64,000 nucleotides of DNA from Saccharibacillus alkalitolerans. Lineage in GTDB: Bacteria > Bacillota > Bacilli > Paenibacillales > Paenibacillaceae. Position numbers and translations under genes: made by a program. The notes under the pieces are model-generated. The model was not told where the DNA came from. It made no database searches and was given only the letters and a program-made list of their open reading frames with translations. Shown here in pieces: positions 25,949-35,473 of this stretch; the first letter of the stretch is position 1, and each line of letters begins with the position of its first letter. The stretch lies in assembly GCF_011090185.1 (NCBI RefSeq), contig NZ_JAAFGS010000003.1:310001-374000 (forward strand). The letters run 5' to 3'.

Positions 25949-26719
25949 TTATTTCCCCTTTTTCTCCTTGCCGAGTTCGATCAGTTCGTTTTCGCCGTCC
26001 GGGTTCTGCTGCTCTTCCCGCTTCTTCGCCTGCTCCTGCATTTTCAGGAATGTCGCGTAGAAGTTGAAGAAGGCGAACCAGGAAATGACGCTGCCGGCGA
26101 AAATGACGAGCAGCACGGGCATCTGCCAGCAGATGTACAAAACGGCGATCGCGCCGAGCAGCGTCGAAAATACGCGGAACGGACGCAGCAGCGTCAGCAG
26201 AATCGCGTTTTTCAAAATGCCGCCGATCTTCATGTGGTAATGGGTCACCATCGAGAAGAAGTTGAACAACGACACGAACAGGAGAATCATCAGGATCAGC
26301 ATCAGGATGCCGAACAGCTGCATGTTGCGGAACTGCACCATATAGACGGTGATGTCCACGTACATGACGACGAACAGCAGCGTGTAGAAAATGCCGCCTA
26401 CCAGGCTCTGCTTGTAGTTCTCCTTATATCCCCTGAAAAACGTCCGCATGACTTTAACGTCGGATTCTCCCATGACCCATTTGCGCGTCACGGTAAACAT
26501 CGCCGAAGTCGCGGGAAACAATGTAACCGGTGCCAGAATTCCAAGCGCCCAATTCAGCGTCAGCGCCTCGTTCACGAACTGCGGATCGATCGCCAACCGC
26601 ATGTACAGAATAAACAAGAATGGCGCCGAACACAGCACCCAGAGCAGATTGGTCGCCGAGAGACGCATAATCCACTCGGTCAAGCGGTAAATGCCTCCTG
26701 TAAGCCCCCTAAATTCCAA
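25949..26719 (-). CDS. YesL-family (DUF624) membrane protein
   Basis: 256 aa with five or six hydrophobic helices. The start (EFRGLTGGIYRLTEWIMRLSATNLLWVL) and PVTLFPATSAMFTVTRKWVMGESDVKVMRTFFRGYKENY are typical of YesL/DUF624. TTG 26719 is chosen because GAGGAGG lies 8 nt upstream; ATG 26779 is in frame but has no good site. The tail is charged. YesL proteins usually travel with sugar ABC transporters, but here it stands alone. Function unknown. Confidence 0.85.
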   Translation of the reverse strand: MEFRGLTGGIYRLTEWIMRLSATNLLWVLCSAPFLFILYMRLAIDPQFVNEALTLNWALGILAPVTLFPATSAMFTVTRKWVMGESDVKVMRTFFRGYKENYKQSLVGGIFYTLLFVVMYVDITVYMVQFRNMQLFGILMLILMILLFVSLFNFFSMVTHYHMKIGGILKNAILLTLLRPFRVFSTLLGAIAVLYICWQMPVLLVIFAGSVISWFAFFNFYATFLKMQEQAKKREEQQNPDGENELIELGKEKKGK

Positions 26720-26880
26720 CAGGTATTCCTCCTCAAAAATCGCATAATCGCCATTAAGGTGCCCGGAGACACGCTGCATGCCGGTTCATAGTTCAATTAT
26801 ACCGATTCCGACCCGCAAAAACCACCCTTGCGTAAAAGGCTTTCGAAACCTTTCTACGCGGCCCCGCTTCTTTTTTGCGG

Positions 26881-26913
26881 CAAAAAAAGGGCGGCGCATC
26901 GCTGCGCCGCCCT
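26881..26913 (-). terminator. Intrinsic terminator of cshA
   Basis: On the minus strand, stem GGGCGGCGCA / TGCGCCGCCC followed by seven T. Confidence 0.92.
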
Positions 26914-26929
26914 TCCGTAACCGTTCAAA

Positions 26930-28507
26930 TTAACCTTCGTAGTTATCGCGTTTCGTGGTCGGGCGATCTCCCTGGTACGAGGACTTGCCGCCGCGTCCCT
27001 GGTAGCCGCCTTCTTTCGAACCTTTGTAACCGCCGCTGCCGCTGCGATTTCCGCCGCCCTGGTAGCCGCCGCTGCGTCCGCTGCTGCTTCCGCCTTTATA
27101 GCCGCCTTTGTAACCGCCGCCGCTGCCTTTGTAGCCGCCGCCGGTGCGAGCGCCGCCGTAGCTGCCCGAAGGCTTGCGACGCTTCACGCGAACCGGATCT
27201 TCCGGAGTCAGCTCGATCTTGGCGTCTTTCTTCTCGCCGGTCATCAGCTTCATCGCGGCCGACAGCAGGTTCACGGAATCGTACTGCTCGAGCAGTTGGA
27301 TGGCGATGCCTTTGTATTCGTTCAGTTCGCCGTCCTGCACCACTTCCAAAATGCGCTCCGCCAGAATGCGCTGCTTGCCTTCGATCGCTTCGCTCATCGT
27401 AGGCAGAGGCTTGCGGGCGATCTTGTGGCGCGTTACGCGCTCGATGAAGTTCAGGTGATCCAGCTCGCGCGGCGTTACGAACGACCACGCTTTGCCTTCT
27501 TTGCCGGCACGGCCCGTACGGCCGATCCGGTGAACGTAGCTTTCCGGATCCTGCGGAAGGTCGAAGTTGATAACGTGCGTCACGCCCGATACGTCGAGTC
27601 CGCGTGCCGCCACGTCCGTCGCCACCAGCACGTCGATGCTGCCGTCGCGGAATTTGCGCATAACGGCATCGCGTTGGTTCTGCGACAGGTCGCCGTGCAG
27701 GCCGTCAGCCGAGTAGCCGCGTTTTTGCAGGGCTTCCGCCAGTTCGTCGACCCGACGCTTCGTGCGTCCGAACAGAATGGCCAGCTCCGGCGATTCCATG
27801 TCGAGCAGGCGCGTCAGCGCTTCGAACTTTTGACGCTCCGGCACTTCGATGTAAGCCTGGTCGATCAGCGGAGCGCTGATTTGTTTCGGAATGACCGATA
27901 CGTGCTGCGGGTTTTTCAGGAACTGCTCGGCCAGACGCTTGATGTTGGCCGGCATCGTCGCCGAGAACAGCAGCGTTTGACGCTCTTCCGGAACGAGCTT
28001 CAGGATGGATTGGATATCTTCCATGAAGCCCATGTCCAGCATTTCGTCCGCTTCGTCCAGCACGACCGTCTGAACGTCGTCGAGCTTGATCGTTTTGCGG
28101 TTGATGTGATCGAGCAGACGTCCCGGCGTACCGATGATGATCTGCGGCTTTCTCTTCAGCGCGCGGATCTGGCGAACGATATCCTGACCGCCGTAGATGG
28201 CGAGGGAACGCAGCCCTTTGAAGCGTGCCAGCTTCTCGATCTCGTCGGCAACCTGAATCGCCAGTTCGCGGGTAGGCGCCATGACGAGCGCCGAAATTTT
28301 TTCTTCTTCGCGGGCGATCTTGCTGATCATCGGGATGCCGAACGCGGCCGTTTTACCGGTACCCGTCTGCGCCTGGCCGATCATGTCGCTTCCGGTCAAG
28401 GCGATCGGAATCGCCTGCGACTGGATCGGTGTCGCTTCTTCGAATCCCATTTCCGTGATTGCCTGCAATACCTTTGGTTCCAAATCGAAGTCTACAAAAT
28501 TTGCCAA
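26930..28507 (-). CDS. cshA: DEAD-box RNA helicase CshA
   Basis: 525 aa. Helicase motifs appear in order: Q motif ([12 protein letters not shown]), I AQTGTGKT, Ia PTRELA, Ib [21 protein letters not shown], then [24 protein letters not shown] and [11 protein letters not shown] CshA-like dimerisation region follows, then a ~85-residue Gly/Tyr/Ser/Arg-rich tail built on GGYKG units. It unwinds RNA in ribosome assembly, mRNA decay and cold adaptation. ATG 28516 has its AAGGAG only one base away, so TTG 28507 with 10-nt spacing is the likelier start. Confidence 0.93.
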   Translation of the reverse strand: MANFVDFDLEPKVLQAITEMGFEEATPIQSQAIPIALTGSDMIGQAQTGTGKTAAFGIPMISKIAREEEKISALVMAPTRELAIQVADEIEKLARFKGLRSLAIYGGQDIVRQIRALKRKPQIIIGTPGRLLDHINRKTIKLDDVQTVVLDEADEMLDMGFMEDIQSILKLVPEERQTLLFSATMPANIKRLAEQFLKNPQHVSVIPKQISAPLIDQAYIEVPERQKFEALTRLLDMESPELAILFGRTKRRVDELAEALQKRGYSADGLHGDLSQNQRDAVMRKFRDGSIDVLVATDVAARGLDVSGVTHVINFDLPQDPESYVHRIGRTGRAGKEGKAWSFVTPRELDHLNFIERVTRHKIARKPLPTMSEAIEGKQRILAERILEVVQDGELNEYKGIAIQLLEQYDSVNLLSAAMKLMTGEKKDAKIELTPEDPVRVKRRKPSGSYGGARTGGGYKGSGGGYKGGYKGGSSSGRSGGYQGGGNRSGSGGYKGSKEGGYQGRGGKSSYQGDRPTTKRDNYEG

Positions 28508-28516
28508 TAGATTCAT

Positions 28517-28911
28517 GCTCCTTTTATTGTAAGCGGATCGCCACTTTAACTGTGGACAAGCCGCTTTCGGATTCTGTATTCTTAAGTAGCCGCAACCGAT
28601 CGATAACCGAAGGGTTCCTCATATGCTGATGACGCCAAGTTCTCCGCACCACTTGGACAAGGGAGGAGCTTCTTCAAAGCCGAAGCCGAAAAGCCGAAGC
28701 TTTATTATATACCGTTTATCCTTTTACTCGTGATTCTTCCGTTCAGCCGCTGACGGTTACGGAAACGAGAAAGATCTACTCAAGAACATCTAAATCATTA
28801 TACCATAAGCGGCTATCAAAAAGCCAGTAAACCTTCAAGGGTTTGTCACATTTTTTCACGGTTTTCATTTTTTACTTTGAATTTTCATTTTGTTTTTCAG
28901 GAGTGGTCATT
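28517..28911. other. Divergent intergenic region with long cshA leader
   Basis: 395 bp without a gene. On the minus strand a TATAAT box near 28700 would give cshA a leader of roughly 180 nt. It contains an imperfect hairpin around AGCTTCGGC/GCCGAAGC repeats (28676-28700). The -35 is weak, so the promoter call is tentative. Nothing else recognised. Confidence 0.45.
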
Positions 28912-29733
28912 TTGTTCATTAGGTTCGGTCACATTATTACAACGGTCGTCGGCGCCCTGCTGATCGCGGCCGGCTTCAACCTGTTTTTAATTCCGCATCA
29001 GCTTTTGAGCGGCGGCGTATCCGGGCTTTCCATGCTGACGGGCTACTTCACTCCGATCTCGATCGGCGTACTGTACTTCGTCTATAACGTTCCGATGCTG
29101 ATCGCGGGCTGGTTCCTGCTGGGACGCCGCTTCATTCTGCTCAGCATCGTTTCCGTCGCGGCCGTCACCATTATGATCGCCCTCGTGCCGGAAAAAATGG
29201 TGGCGAGCGACCCAATTCTGTCTTCCGTATTCGGCGGCATCCTGGTCGGCGTCGGATCGGGGATTTCGTTCCGGGTCGGCGGATCGAGCGGCGGCTTCGA
29301 CATTCTCGGCTCCATCGTGACGCGCTACCGGGACTTCCCCGTCGGAACCATATTGGTCGCGCTGAACGCGCTCGTCATTCTCGCGATGGGCTATCTGCAG
29401 AGCGACTGGAATCTTGCTCTTCTGTCGATGGTCTCCATCTATATTACCGGCAAAGTGGTCGACATGATTCACGTCAGCCATATCAAAGTGACGCTGTTCA
29501 TCGTGACGGACGATACGGACAAAATGCTGGAGCGGCTGCTGCAGATCGAACGGGGCGTTACCCGCATCCCCGCCGAAGGCGCCTTTTCCCATACGAAAAA
29601 GGATCTCTTGATGACCGTGACGACCATGTACGAGCTGGCCGAAGTGAGGCGCATCATCAAGGAAGCCGATCCCCGGGCGTTCGTAAACATTGTAGAAACG
29701 GCCGGCGTCATGGGCTCTTTCCGCAAGCGCTAG
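28912..29733 (+). CDS. YitT-family membrane protein (DUF161/DUF2179)
   Basis: 273 aa. Five hydrophobic spans (VGALLIAAGFNLFLIPHQLLSGG; IGVLYFVYNVPMLIAGWFLLG; and others), including FGGILVGVGSGISFRVGGSSGG, then a soluble C-terminal DUF2179 domain (KVTLFIVTDDTDKMLERLLQ...VNIVETAGVMGSFRKR). TTG 28912 follows CAGGAG by 8 nt. Several paralogues are usual in Bacillales. Transport function is assumed for the family but substrates are unknown. Confidence 0.88.
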   Translation: MFIRFGHIITTVVGALLIAAGFNLFLIPHQLLSGGVSGLSMLTGYFTPISIGVLYFVYNVPMLIAGWFLLGRRFILLSIVSVAAVTIMIALVPEKMVASDPILSSVFGGILVGVGSGISFRVGGSSGGFDILGSIVTRYRDFPVGTILVALNALVILAMGYLQSDWNLALLSMVSIYITGKVVDMIHVSHIKVTLFIVTDDTDKMLERLLQIERGVTRIPAEGAFSHTKKDLLMTVTTMYELAEVRRIIKEADPRAFVNIVETAGVMGSFRKR

Positions 29734-29815
29734 GTTCCGGTCGACCGGTTTTTCCGAAAATCCCATTCGCCGGACAGCCTCCGGCGCCGAGGACAAAGCG
29801 CGTTCCGGTCGCGTG

Positions 29816-29866
29816 TTGAACCCGGGAAATCCGAACGGGCCTAATGTGCGGATTTCCCGAATTCAA
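29816..29866. repeat. Long inverted repeat
   Basis: 29816-29833 pairs with 29849-29866 (TTGAA, a 2x2 mismatch, then the 11-bp CGGGAAATCCG) around a 15-nt loop. No T-run follows directly. It lies between yitT and the terminator at 29891. Confidence 0.7.
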
Positions 29867-29890
29867 AGGCGAACGCGATCGCTTCCCACC

Positions 29891-29910
29891 GCCCTTTCCG
29901 GGCTTTTTTT
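29891..29910 (+). terminator. Short intrinsic terminator
   Basis: GCCC TTTCC GGGC followed by seven T; probable end of the YitT gene transcript. Confidence 0.65.
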
Positions 29911-29947
29911 ATGGGAAAAAGGTAAAATCGAATTCCGTATAAGGGTA

Positions 29948-29956
29948 TGTTATAAT
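29948..29956 (+). promoter_or_regulatory. Extended -10 promoter of the 64-aa gene
   Basis: TGTTATAAT gives an extended TGN motif joined to a perfect TATAAT (29951-29956); the -35 (TCGAAT, 29928) is weak. Leader ~140 nt. Confidence 0.65.
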
Positions 29957-30100
29957 GAACGCGTACCGCTTCCGGGGCTTCCCGGAGTCCCGGGTTGGCA
30001 AGCTTCACGCTTCAGCTTCATAGGCAGCGCATGGTTAGCTTTTCTCAGGTATTCGAGTCAGACAATGACGCACGATTCCGGAAAAGAAAGGGTGACGACT

Positions 30101-30295
30101 ATGGAAATGGAAGCCGTAAAACTTGAACAAATCGTGATGAAATGGTACCCCGACATGCTTACGTTCTTGAAGCAGCAGGAGCTTGATTCCGTGATCGTCC
30201 TGCGCGACGGCCTGGGCATTCTCGAAGCCGAAGACGCACTCGACATTATCCATCACAGCATCCTGGAACATCAGTCGCCGGAAGTTTTGCAGTAA
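30101..30295 (+). CDS. Small hypothetical protein (64 aa)
   Basis: ATG 30101 follows AAAGGGTG by 7 nt. Acidic, helical product (KLEQIVMKWYPDMLTFLKQQ; ILEAEDALDIIHHSILEHQ), no membrane segment. No family recognised. Codon use and a good promoter support it being real. Confidence 0.72.
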   Translation: MEMEAVKLEQIVMKWYPDMLTFLKQQELDSVIVLRDGLGILEAEDALDIIHHSILEHQSPEVLQ

Positions 30296-30651
30296 GCTGC
30301 GCTTCACGCACGGTCTTTTTCCAAAAGATTTCTCTATAAGGCCGCTCTTTTCCTTCGGGAGGGAGCGGCCCTACATATGCGTTCGAAGCTGCACCCGGGG
30401 TTTTTTCGCAAATTTACGGATTCGCCCGCCCGCTTGGCGGTTAAAGGTTGAAGGTGTGTCTTCAAGTGGGTGTGACATGCCGGATGCCGGAATAATCAGG
30501 CATTCGTGACAAATTTGTTGTTTTAAACGGTCAAAAAAACGCTATACTGGTAACGGTCCTTCCGGCCGGCGGCTCGGCTTGTTCCGACGGGAACGCCGCA
30601 AGCAGTCCGGAAACCGGCCGCGAATCACGCACAGACAAGGGAGAGAATGAA
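30296..30651. other. 356-bp gap upstream of the GH-like gene
   Basis: Contains a stem GGCCGCTC/GAGCGGCC (30341-30372) without a T-run and a short inverted repeat TTGAAG-GTGTGT-CTTCAA (30448-30465). A TATACT box at 30543-30548 has only a weak -35. The inverted repeat lies ~85 bp upstream of that -10 and could be an operator. No gene seen. Confidence 0.45.
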
Positions 30652-31854
30652 ATGGACATCTTATGGAGCCTGCTGGCTCTGACGGTAGGCGCTTCCAACC
30701 CGGACAGCGTACAGCCGGCGCAGGCACAAGCCAACCCGATCACCGTGGCGGTCGAATCCGCCTGGAACCTGAGCGCGCTGACGGCCCAGAAAGACAGCGT
30801 GGTCATCGACGCGGACAACCCGCCGATCAAAATCGATCCGCAGCCGGACGCGCCTAAAGTAAAAGGCATTTACGTGACGGCTTACAGCGCGGGCGGTTCC
30901 CGGATGAACGAACTGCTCGATCTGCTCGATAATACCGGCCTCAACGCCATGGTTATCGACATTAAGGACGACCTGGGGTACATAACGTACAAGACCGACA
31001 ATCAGGAACTGCTGAAAATGGGCACCGCCCAAAAATTCATTCCCGATATCGATGCCCTGATGGCCAAACTCAAAAAACATAACGTCTATCCGATCGCCCG
31101 GATCGTCGTGTTCAAAGATACCGTACTGGCGGAAAACCATCCGGAACTGTCGTTCACGAACAAGGGCGGCGCCGTCTGGAAAAACGGCGGCGGCGACGCT
31201 TTCGTGAATCCGTACAGCAAGGAAGTCTGGGATTACAACGTCGCGATCGCCAAGGAAGCGGCGGCGAAAGGCTTCAAGGAAATCCAGTTCGACTACGTCC
31301 GCTTTGCGGAAGGCTTCGAGAAACGCGCCGACGAGCTGATTTACGAAAAAACCGACAAAACGCGCACCGAAGCGGTGTCCGAATTCGTGCAGTACGCCCG
31401 CAAGGAGCTGGCTCCGCTCGGCGTCCGCGTATCGGTCGACATTTTCGGCTATGCGGCATCCGTCCCGGCGGCCGAAGGCATCGGACAGGACTTCACCAAG
31501 ATCTCGGAAAACGTCGACGTCATCGCGCCGATGGTCTATCCGAGCCACTATTCGACGGGCTGGTTCGGCGCGACGAATCCGGATATCGAGCCTTACAAGA
31601 CGATCAAAGGCTCCATGGTCGACACGTTCAAAAAGCTGGACGAAATCAAAGAGGAATCCCAGCGTCCGATCGTGCGTCCGTGGATTCAGGACTTCACGGC
31701 CAGCTGGCTGGGAAGCGGCCATTATACGAAGTACGGAAAAGCCGAAGTGGACGCCCAGATCAAAGCGATGGCCGACATGAACGTGGACGAATATCTGCTC
31801 TGGAACGCTTCCAACCGTTATACCAAGGACGGCAATTACGGCCCGAAAGACTGA
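30652..31854 (+). CDS. Putative glycoside hydrolase (DUF4015/GHL15-like), secreted
   Basis: 400 aa. A short hydrophobic N-terminus (MDILWSLLALTVGASN) may be a weak signal peptide or anchor. The TIM-barrel-like body has KGIYVTAYSAGGSRMNELLDL, MVIDIKDDLGYITY, YPIARIVVFKD, EIQFDYVRFAEGF, VSVDIFGYAAS and VIAPMVYPSHYS, which are DUF4015 signatures. The paired acidic residues of IQFDYVRF and VIDIKDD fit a glycosidase site. Likely acts on an extracellular or wall glycan. ATG 30652 is preceded by GGGAGAG. The terminator follows at 31919. Confidence 0.85.
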   Translation: MDILWSLLALTVGASNPDSVQPAQAQANPITVAVESAWNLSALTAQKDSVVIDADNPPIKIDPQPDAPKVKGIYVTAYSAGGSRMNELLDLLDNTGLNAMVIDIKDDLGYITYKTDNQELLKMGTAQKFIPDIDALMAKLKKHNVYPIARIVVFKDTVLAENHPELSFTNKGGAVWKNGGGDAFVNPYSKEVWDYNVAIAKEAAAKGFKEIQFDYVRFAEGFEKRADELIYEKTDKTRTEAVSEFVQYARKELAPLGVRVSVDIFGYAASVPAAEGIGQDFTKISENVDVIAPMVYPSHYSTGWFGATNPDIEPYKTIKGSMVDTFKKLDEIKEESQRPIVRPWIQDFTASWLGSGHYTKYGKAEVDAQIKAMADMNVDEYLLWNASNRYTKDGNYGPKD

Positions 31855-31918
31855 GCCCCAAGCAGTCCGCTTCAATGAATTCATTCAAGCGATTACGCTC
31901 GCGGCACACGCACCGCGC

Positions 31919-31946
31919 AAACCCGGCCTTACACGGCCGGGTTTTT
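31919..31946 (+). terminator. Intrinsic terminator of the GH-like gene
   Basis: AACCCGGCC TTACAC GGCCGGGTT followed by TTT. Confidence 0.88.
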
Positions 31947-31995
31947 CCCTGCGTCCGCATGCGGCGTCGCTCTGCCGAAAGGATCTGTCAAACCG

Positions 31996-33372
31996 ATGCG
32001 CCCCACATCCACGCTTCGCCAAAAATTCGCTCAATTCGTCGTCGTGTTCCTGCCGATTTTTATTACGCAGCTCGCCTTGTCCGCGATGGCATTTTTCGAT
32101 ACGAGCATGACCGGACACGTCAGTCCCGCCGCACAGGCGGGCGTCTCGATCGGCGTCAGTCTCTGGATGCCGATCCAGACCGGACTTAACGGCGTCCTGA
32201 ACGGCATCATGCCGATCGTCTCCCAACTTGTCGGCGGCGGGCGGGAGCGCGACGTGCGCTTCAACGTCTTCCAGGCGCTGCTGCTGTCGCTGCTGTTTTC
32301 GGCGGCCGTGCTGCTGCTCGGCGCCCTGCTGCTGCGTCCGGCGATCGAATTCATGAACGCGGACGCCGAAGTTGCGGATACCGCCTACAAATTCCTGATC
32401 TGCCTCGCCTTCGGCGTCGTGCCGCTGTTCGCCTATACGGTGCTTCGCGGCTGTATCGACGCGCTGGGACAAACCCGGGTCTCGATGGCGATTACGCTCT
32501 GCTCGCTGCCGGTGCAGCTGCTGCTCAACTATCTGCTCATTTTCGGCAAATTCGGTTTTCCGAAGCTGGGCGGAGTCGGAGCGGGCATCGCCAGCGCCGT
32601 GACGTATTGGGTCATCTTCCTGATCGCCCTGGCCGTCATGCACCGCGCGGAGCCGTTCGCAAGCTTCGGCTTTTTCCGCAAACGGTATGCCGTCTCCTGG
32701 CCCAAGCAGCGGGAGCTGCTGAAGCTCGGCATCCCGATCGGTTTCGCCACCTTTTTCGAGACGTCCATCTTCGCCGCCGTGACGCTGCTGATGAACCGCT
32801 TCGGCACCAATGCCGTGGCCGCGCATTCCGCCGCGATCAATTTCGCCTCGACGCTGTACATGATCCCGCTCGCGATCTGTATGGCGCTGACGATTCTGGT
32901 CGGCTACGAAGCGGGAGGCGGCCGGCATAAGGATGCGCGTCAATACGCTTCCATCGGAATCGGTTCGGCCGTATTCATGGCGCTGCTCACGGCCGTCGTC
33001 CTGCTGCTGTTCGGCGACAAGGTGGCTCTGATCTATTCCACGGATCCGACCGTAACGGCGCTGATTGTCCAATTCCTCGGCTACGCGATTTTCTTCCAGC
33101 TGTCGGATGCGCTCGCCACGCCGATCCAAGGCGCGCTGCGCGGCTACAAAGACGTCACGCCGGCCTTCTTCATCACCCTGATCGCCTACTGGGGCATCGG
33201 TCTTCCGCTCGGCTTCGCGCTGGCCGTCTACACGCCGCTTGGTCCGTTCGGCTATTGGCTGGGCCTGATCGCGGGCTTGGCCGTCGGCGCGGTCCTGCTT
33301 CTGCTGCGGTTGTTCAAGGTGCAGCGCATCAACGGGCGCGGCCCGCATCCCGCGGACCCGGCAGCGCCCTAA
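31996..33372 (+). CDS. MATE-family efflux transporter (NorM-like)
   Basis: 458 aa, twelve hydrophobic helices in two similar halves. N-half: FLPIFITQLALSAMAFFDTSMTGHVS and GVSIGVSLWMPIQTGLNGVLNGIMPIVSQLVGGG. C-half: LGIPIGFATFFETSIFAAVTLLMNRFGTNAVAAHSAAINFASTLYMIPLAI. These are typical NorM-type MATE motifs. It exports cationic drugs or metabolites using Na+ or H+. Start ATG 31996 has only a weak GAAAGGA site upstream. It has its own terminator and no regulator next to it. Confidence 0.92.
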   Translation: MRPTSTLRQKFAQFVVVFLPIFITQLALSAMAFFDTSMTGHVSPAAQAGVSIGVSLWMPIQTGLNGVLNGIMPIVSQLVGGGRERDVRFNVFQALLLSLLFSAAVLLLGALLLRPAIEFMNADAEVADTAYKFLICLAFGVVPLFAYTVLRGCIDALGQTRVSMAITLCSLPVQLLLNYLLIFGKFGFPKLGGVGAGIASAVTYWVIFLIALAVMHRAEPFASFGFFRKRYAVSWPKQRELLKLGIPIGFATFFETSIFAAVTLLMNRFGTNAVAAHSAAINFASTLYMIPLAICMALTILVGYEAGGGRHKDARQYASIGIGSAVFMALLTAVVLLLFGDKVALIYSTDPTVTALIVQFLGYAIFFQLSDALATPIQGALRGYKDVTPAFFITLIAYWGIGLPLGFALAVYTPLGPFGYWLGLIAGLAVGAVLLLLRLFKVQRINGRGPHPADPAAP

Positions 33373-33385
33373 TTCTCTATTTCAT

Positions 33386-33439
33386 AAAAAGAAGACCGTT
33401 CCCGAGGCCTCTCCTGCCCCCAGAACGGTCTTCTTTTTT
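33386..33439. terminator. Bidirectional terminator
   Basis: AAGAAGACCGTTC / GAACGGTCTTCTT around a 21-nt loop, with A/T tracts on both sides, between convergent genes. Confidence 0.88.
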
Positions 33440-33445
33440 CTTGCA

Positions 33446-34309
33446 TTAAAATTCAAACAAATCCAGCTGCTGCGGAGCATCCTCGCCGGGCAGCTTGGGC
33501 ACGTCCTGACCCAACAGCGCCATAAGCTCGCGGGCATTGTCGGCGGCATCGCCGCCGGAGTTGTTGTTGAAGATAACGGCGACTTCCCGGGACTGCCGCT
33601 CCAGCCGCCGAAGCCGCTCCGCCCACTCTTCCAGCTCCTGAGTATCGTAACGATACAGGTATCGCACTTCCCGCCAGTTCGGCTGATTGGCCGACTGCCA
33701 GCCGGACGCGTTGCGCCCGTGCATGCGCACGATCGTCAGTTCGTCGTCCGTCGCTTCTTCGACGATCGGCACGGAGCCGATCCCGGCCTGCGGTTCGTCG
33801 CAGACGCTGTGAATCCACCGCTCCTCGCGCATGAATTTCAGCGTGCGCTCCCGCATGACCGGCTGGAACCAGCTCTGATTCCGGAATTCCAGGGCGCACG
33901 GCACCCCTTCCATCCGGCCGCGGATCTCCCGCAGCTTCCCGACGTTCTCCCTCGTGCAGTCGAACCAGGGCGGAAACTGGAACAGCACCGCTTTCAGCTT
34001 GTCCGCGCGCTGCATGGTCCCGATCGACAGACGGAACGCTTCGTACATCTCGTCTTCGCCGTCAAACGGAATTTTGCCGCGCGAATGTCCCGTCATGCCC
34101 TGGAACGCTTTGACCACAAACCGAAAATCGCCCGGCGTCTCCGCCGTCCATTTCTCCATGTTGCGCTGGGACTGCACGGCGTAAAACATGCTGTCCACTT
34201 CGACGGTCCCGAACAATTTGCCGTAGGCGACAAGCTTCTGCTTCGCCGCTTCTTTCGTCGTATAGATCGAGTCGTGATCGCCCCAGCCCGTCAATCCGAT
34301 CGTGATCAT
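33446..34309 (-). CDS. DUF72 family protein
   Basis: 287 aa. TIM-barrel-like DUF72: MITIGLTGWGDHDSIY, GTVEVDSMFYAV, FVVKAFQGMTGHSRG, AVLFQFPPWFDC, ALEFRNQSWF, VRMHGRNASGW, YLYRYDTQELEEWAERL, VAVIFNNNSGGDAADNA. Start ATG 34309 behind GGAGGGGCGGGAG. The last residues, PQQLDLFEF, form a consensus beta-clamp-binding motif. The family's biochemical role is unknown; a DNA-related function has been suspected from such tails, which is inference here. Confidence 0.9.
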   Translation of the reverse strand: MITIGLTGWGDHDSIYTTKEAAKQKLVAYGKLFGTVEVDSMFYAVQSQRNMEKWTAETPGDFRFVVKAFQGMTGHSRGKIPFDGEDEMYEAFRLSIGTMQRADKLKAVLFQFPPWFDCTRENVGKLREIRGRMEGVPCALEFRNQSWFQPVMRERTLKFMREERWIHSVCDEPQAGIGSVPIVEEATDDELTIVRMHGRNASGWQSANQPNWREVRYLYRYDTQELEEWAERLRRLERQSREVAVIFNNNSGGDAADNARELMALLGQDVPKLPGEDAPQQLDLFEF

Positions 34310-34367
34310 CTCCCGCCCCTCCTCTCCGTCAGTCTGGTCTTCCTTCCTTTTACCCGGCCCGCAAAAC

Positions 34368-34422
34368 GAAATAAACCTCCCCGGACGAAGCGGCTCAAAT
34401 GCTGCCGCCCTGCCGGGGAGGT
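34368..34422 (-). terminator. Intrinsic terminator of pfkA
   Basis: On the minus strand, stem ACCTCCCCGG / CCGGGGAGGT with inner GGCGGC/GCCGC pairing, followed by TTATTTCGTTTTG. Confidence 0.75.
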
Positions 34423-34486
34423 CGTCGTCCGCCGCTCCGCTCGGCGGAGCGGATTCGGCGGAACGCATATCCGAGGTCCAAAAAGA

Positions 34487-35458
34487 TTACTGCGACAGAC
34501 GCAGCGCCAGCTCGTACATCTCGTGGTCGAACGAAGTCTTCGTGTTGACGACCTTGTCGATATCCGTCAGCGTCAGCTCGCCCTTGATAATGCCGCAGGC
34601 TTTGTCGCTCTCGCCGCGAATGAGCGAGCGTACGGCGAAGTCGCCGAGACGGCTGGCCAGGTTGCGGTCGAACGGAGTCGGCGTGCCGCCGCGCTGAATA
34701 TGGCCCAGCACGGTTACGCGGGCGTCGATTTGGCTGGAACGCTTCGACAGTTCGGACGCGATGTCGTCCCCTTTGCCCGCTCCTTCGGCCACGACGATGA
34801 TACTGTGGCGTTTGCCCATCGCGAAGTTGTGCGTCATGCGCTGTGCCACTTCGTCCAGATCGTACGGCACTTCCGGCACGAGAATCGTCTCCGCGCCCGA
34901 AGCGAGACCCGCGTGCAGCGCGATATCGCCGCAGTGACGGCCCATGACTTCCACGACGGAAGCGCGTTCGTGCGAAGACATCGTGTCGCGCAGCTTGTTG
35001 ATCGCATCCACGACGACGCCTACGGCCGTATCGAACCCGATCGTGTAGTCGGTGAAGGAGATATCGTTATCGATGGTGCCCGGCAGGCCCATCGTATTGA
35101 TGCCCAGCTTGCTCAGCTTGTTCGCGCCCTGGTAAGAGCCGTCGCCGCCGATGACCACCAGTCCGTCGATGCCGTAGTTGCGCAGAATTTCCGCGCCTTT
35201 GCGCTGGCCTTCTTCCGTATAGAACTCTTTGGAACGGGCCGACTGCAGAACGGTGCCGCCGCGCTGAATGATGTCGCCGACGCTGCGAAGGTCCATCGAG
35301 AAAATATCGTTATTGAGCAGGCCCTGGTAGCCGCGTTGAATGCCGAAAATCTCGATTCCGTGGTACAGTGCGCTGCGCACGACGGCGCGGAGCGCCGCGT
35401 TCATCCCCTGGGAGTCCCCTCCGCTGGTCAATACTGCGATCTTTTTTACTGCTGACAT
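34487..35458 (-). CDS. pfkA: ATP-dependent 6-phosphofructokinase
   Basis: 323 aa. ATP site LTSGGDSQGMNAALRAVV, GGDGSYQGANKL, catalytic PGTIDNDI (Asp), MGRHCGDIAL and LGHIQRGGTPTPFDR are all present. It phosphorylates fructose 6-phosphate, the committed step of glycolysis. AAGGAGG precedes ATG 35458. It begins 15 nt after the stop of ytpB, so the two are probably one operon. No pyk gene follows, unlike the usual pfkA-pyk pair. Confidence 0.96.
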   Translation of the reverse strand: MSAVKKIAVLTSGGDSQGMNAALRAVVRSALYHGIEIFGIQRGYQGLLNNDIFSMDLRSVGDIIQRGGTVLQSARSKEFYTEEGQRKGAEILRNYGIDGLVVIGGDGSYQGANKLSKLGINTMGLPGTIDNDISFTDYTIGFDTAVGVVVDAINKLRDTMSSHERASVVEVMGRHCGDIALHAGLASGAETILVPEVPYDLDEVAQRMTHNFAMGKRHSIIVVAEGAGKGDDIASELSKRSSQIDARVTVLGHIQRGGTPTPFDRNLASRLGDFAVRSLIRGESDKACGIIKGELTLTDIDKVVNTKTSFDHEMYELALRLSQ

Positions 35459-35473
35459 GTTGCTTCCTCCTTG

